From Opitutia bacterium (GTDB lineage: Bacteria; Verrucomicrobiota; Verrucomicrobiia; Opitutales; Opitutaceae), in contig JACPPI010000006.1 in assembly GCA_016190985.1 (NCBI GenBank), positions 176,526-219,603 of the forward strand: DNA of 43,078 bases, read 5' to 3'. Positions 40,829-43,078 of the stretch are shown here, piece by piece; the first letter of the stretch is position 1; every line of letters starts with the position of its first letter. Both the position numbers and the translations under genes were made by a program. The notes below the pieces were generated by a model, which searched no databases, was not told where the DNA came from, and was given only the letters and a program-made list of their open reading frames with translations.

Positions 40829-41335
40829 TCAGGGTTTAGTCGCCACCGGCGGATTCACCGCGAGCACCTCGACCTCGAAGATCAGGCCGGAGAACGGCGG
40901 CACCTTGCCCGCGCGCAGGCCGCCGTAGCCGAGGTGCGGCGGGATATAGAACACGGCCCGGCCGCCCGGCCGGAGCGCCAGCATCCCCGCCGACCAGCCG
41001 GCGATGAGGGCGTTGACGTTGAACTCCGCCGGCTGGCCGCGCGCGCGGGAGTCATCGAACACCGTGCCATCCTTCAGCCGGCCGGTATAGTGCACGCGCA
41101 CCCGGTCCGACAGTTGCACCAGGGCCCCCTCGCCCGGCGCGAGGATCTTGATGCCAAGGTTGCTCGGGCGCCAGGCGATGCTCTTGTCCGCCGTGATCGC
41201 GGCGCCGAAATAGTCCTCCCGCCGCTGTTCCGCCACGGATTTCTCCGGCACGGCGGGCGCCGGCGGCTCCTTCGGGCCGCAACCCGCGAGCAGCAGCGCC
41301 CCGGCCACGGCAATAATCCTCACGGCCTCCTTCAT
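40829..41335 (-). CDS. FKBP-type peptidyl-prolyl isomerase lipoprotein
   Basis: The 168-residue protein has a lipoprotein signal [19 protein letters not shown] with lipid-accepting C19 and Gly at +2. The mature part has a Pro/Ala-rich linker (about 22-35), then an FKBP domain: [55 protein letters not shown] and [14 protein letters not shown]. The conserved Tyr, Phe-Asp, Val-Ile and Tyr of the isomerase pocket are mostly present; IAGWSAGM replaces the usual V(I)xGWxEG. It acts at the outer membrane or in the periplasm. Confidence 0.88.
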   Translation of the reverse strand: MKEAVRIIAVAGALLLAGCGPKEPPAPAVPEKSVAEQRREDYFGAAITADKSIAWRPSNLGIKILAPGEGALVQLSDRVRVHYTGRLKDGTVFDDSRARGQPAEFNVNALIAGWSAGMLALRPGGRAVFYIPPHLGYGGLRAGKVPPFSGLIFEVEVLAVNPPVATKP

Positions 41336-41431
41336 GCCCCGAGCCTGCAAGAGCCGCGCGCCGAAACCAGCCGGAATTTCCGCGCTGGCGGGCGGTTTGC
41401 CTTTTCCCGCGGGCTGGCCAGCGTGCCGGCG

Positions 41432-42872
<1,441 letters not shown>

Positions 42873-42897
42873 GCACATCCATGCTTCACGCCACTCC

Positions 42898-42925
42898 GGG
42901 CCGCCAGTTGGCGGCCCTTTTTATT
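42898..42925 (+). terminator. Terminator after the Dabb gene
   Basis: GGGCCGCC (42898-42905) and GGCGGCCC (42910-42917) form an 8-bp stem, extendable by one A-T pair, with loop AGTT, followed by TTTTTATT. It is a strong factor-independent terminator for the Dabb gene. Confidence 0.85.
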
Positions 42926-42957
42926 CCCTTTGGGTCTAATGCCCCGGAGCAGCGGTG

Positions 42958-43078
42958 TCAGTGAGCAAGGGTGAAGTTTGGGTCGAGGATGAGGCGGTTC
43001 ATCAGGCAGACCAGCTTGCGCATGACAGCGACGAGACAGACCTTTGGCGGTTTGCCGTTGGCTTTGAGTCGCTGGTAA
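42958..43078 (-). mobile_element. 3' end of an IS110-family transposase, cut by the window edge
   Basis: Reading leftwards from the window edge, the frame encodes YQRLKANGKPPKVCLVAVMRK followed by LVCLMNRLILDPNFTLAH and a TGA at 42960-42958. This pattern (xQRLxxxGKPxKVAxxAxMRKLL) is the C-terminus of IS110/IS116-family DEDD transposases. Only the last 39 or so codons are visible. The element's right end must lie between the stop and the Dabb terminator (42926-42957), so the insertion sits just downstream of that gene. Whether the transposase is complete cannot be seen. Confidence 0.8.

Overview
This 43 kb window is a high-GC bacterial chromosome segment that looks like an Opitutaceae-type member of the Verrucomicrobiota. 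The evidence is indirect: composition, Gram-negative envelope genes (porin, TolC, OPT transporter, lipoprotein FKBP), dispersed palindromic repeats, and an almost complete absence of Shine-Dalgarno motifs ahead of the start codons. No rRNA or phylogenetic marker was compared, so the assignment is an inference. No plasmid, phage or CRISPR signal is visible. The only mobile DNA is the 3' end of an IS110-like transposase at the right edge.

Layout. At 1-2.8 kb, on the minus strand, are two membrane PH-domain proteins, a compact HicA/HicB toxin-antitoxin pair and a DUF4240 protein. At 3-7.5 kb are a SNF2-family ATPase and a ClC chloride transporter. At 7.5-17.3 kb is a phosphate-uptake locus: porin-pstS, pstC-pstA-pstB, phoU, a ROK-family sugar kinase and, convergent to them, a DUF47 regulator with a PiT phosphate transporter. 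Direct heptamer repeats with an 11-bp period (Pho-box architecture) precede porin-pstS and pstC, and a weaker copy precedes DUF47-pit, so one PhoB-type regulator probably controls all three units. The high-affinity ABC system (PstSCAB), its signalling partner PhoU, a low-affinity transporter (Pit) and an outer-membrane pore would act together.

At 17.4-22 kb are tRNA-His, an endonuclease/exonuclease/phosphatase protein, trpA, a response-regulator diguanylate cyclase, a lipid kinase and miaA. At 22-32 kb is a long minus-strand run: argS, a GYF/DUF4339-like membrane protein, a YihY-family membrane protein carrying an in-frame palindromic repeat insertion, a SurA/PpiD-like chaperone, a TolC-like efflux protein with a duplicated 3' end, a tryptophanase and a DUF4199 membrane protein.

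At 32-43 kb are a thymidine-phosphorylase homologue with rewritten active-site motifs, an RlmI-like rRNA methyltransferase, a secreted protein made of two ~95-residue repeats, a class III nucleotide cyclase with an unusual N-terminal domain, an OPT transporter, a DTW-domain tRNA-modifying enzyme, an ArsR/SRPBCC regulatory pair, an FKBP lipoprotein, an aldo/keto reductase and a Dabb-domain secreted protein.

The most interesting leads are the Pho-box regulon with its enlarged PstC/PstA, the divergent nucleoside phosphorylase, the cyclase fusion, the two matching TTTGTAA-N9-TTACAA palindromes, the repeat insertion in the YihY gene, and the edge of the IS110 element, whose full copy should carry a bridge-RNA-type non-coding region. 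No stretch longer than 300 bases lacks a gene. The longest gaps (2798-3064, 30014-30258, 32014-32222, 36989-37201) hold the hairpins listed, or nothing I recognise in the last two cases.
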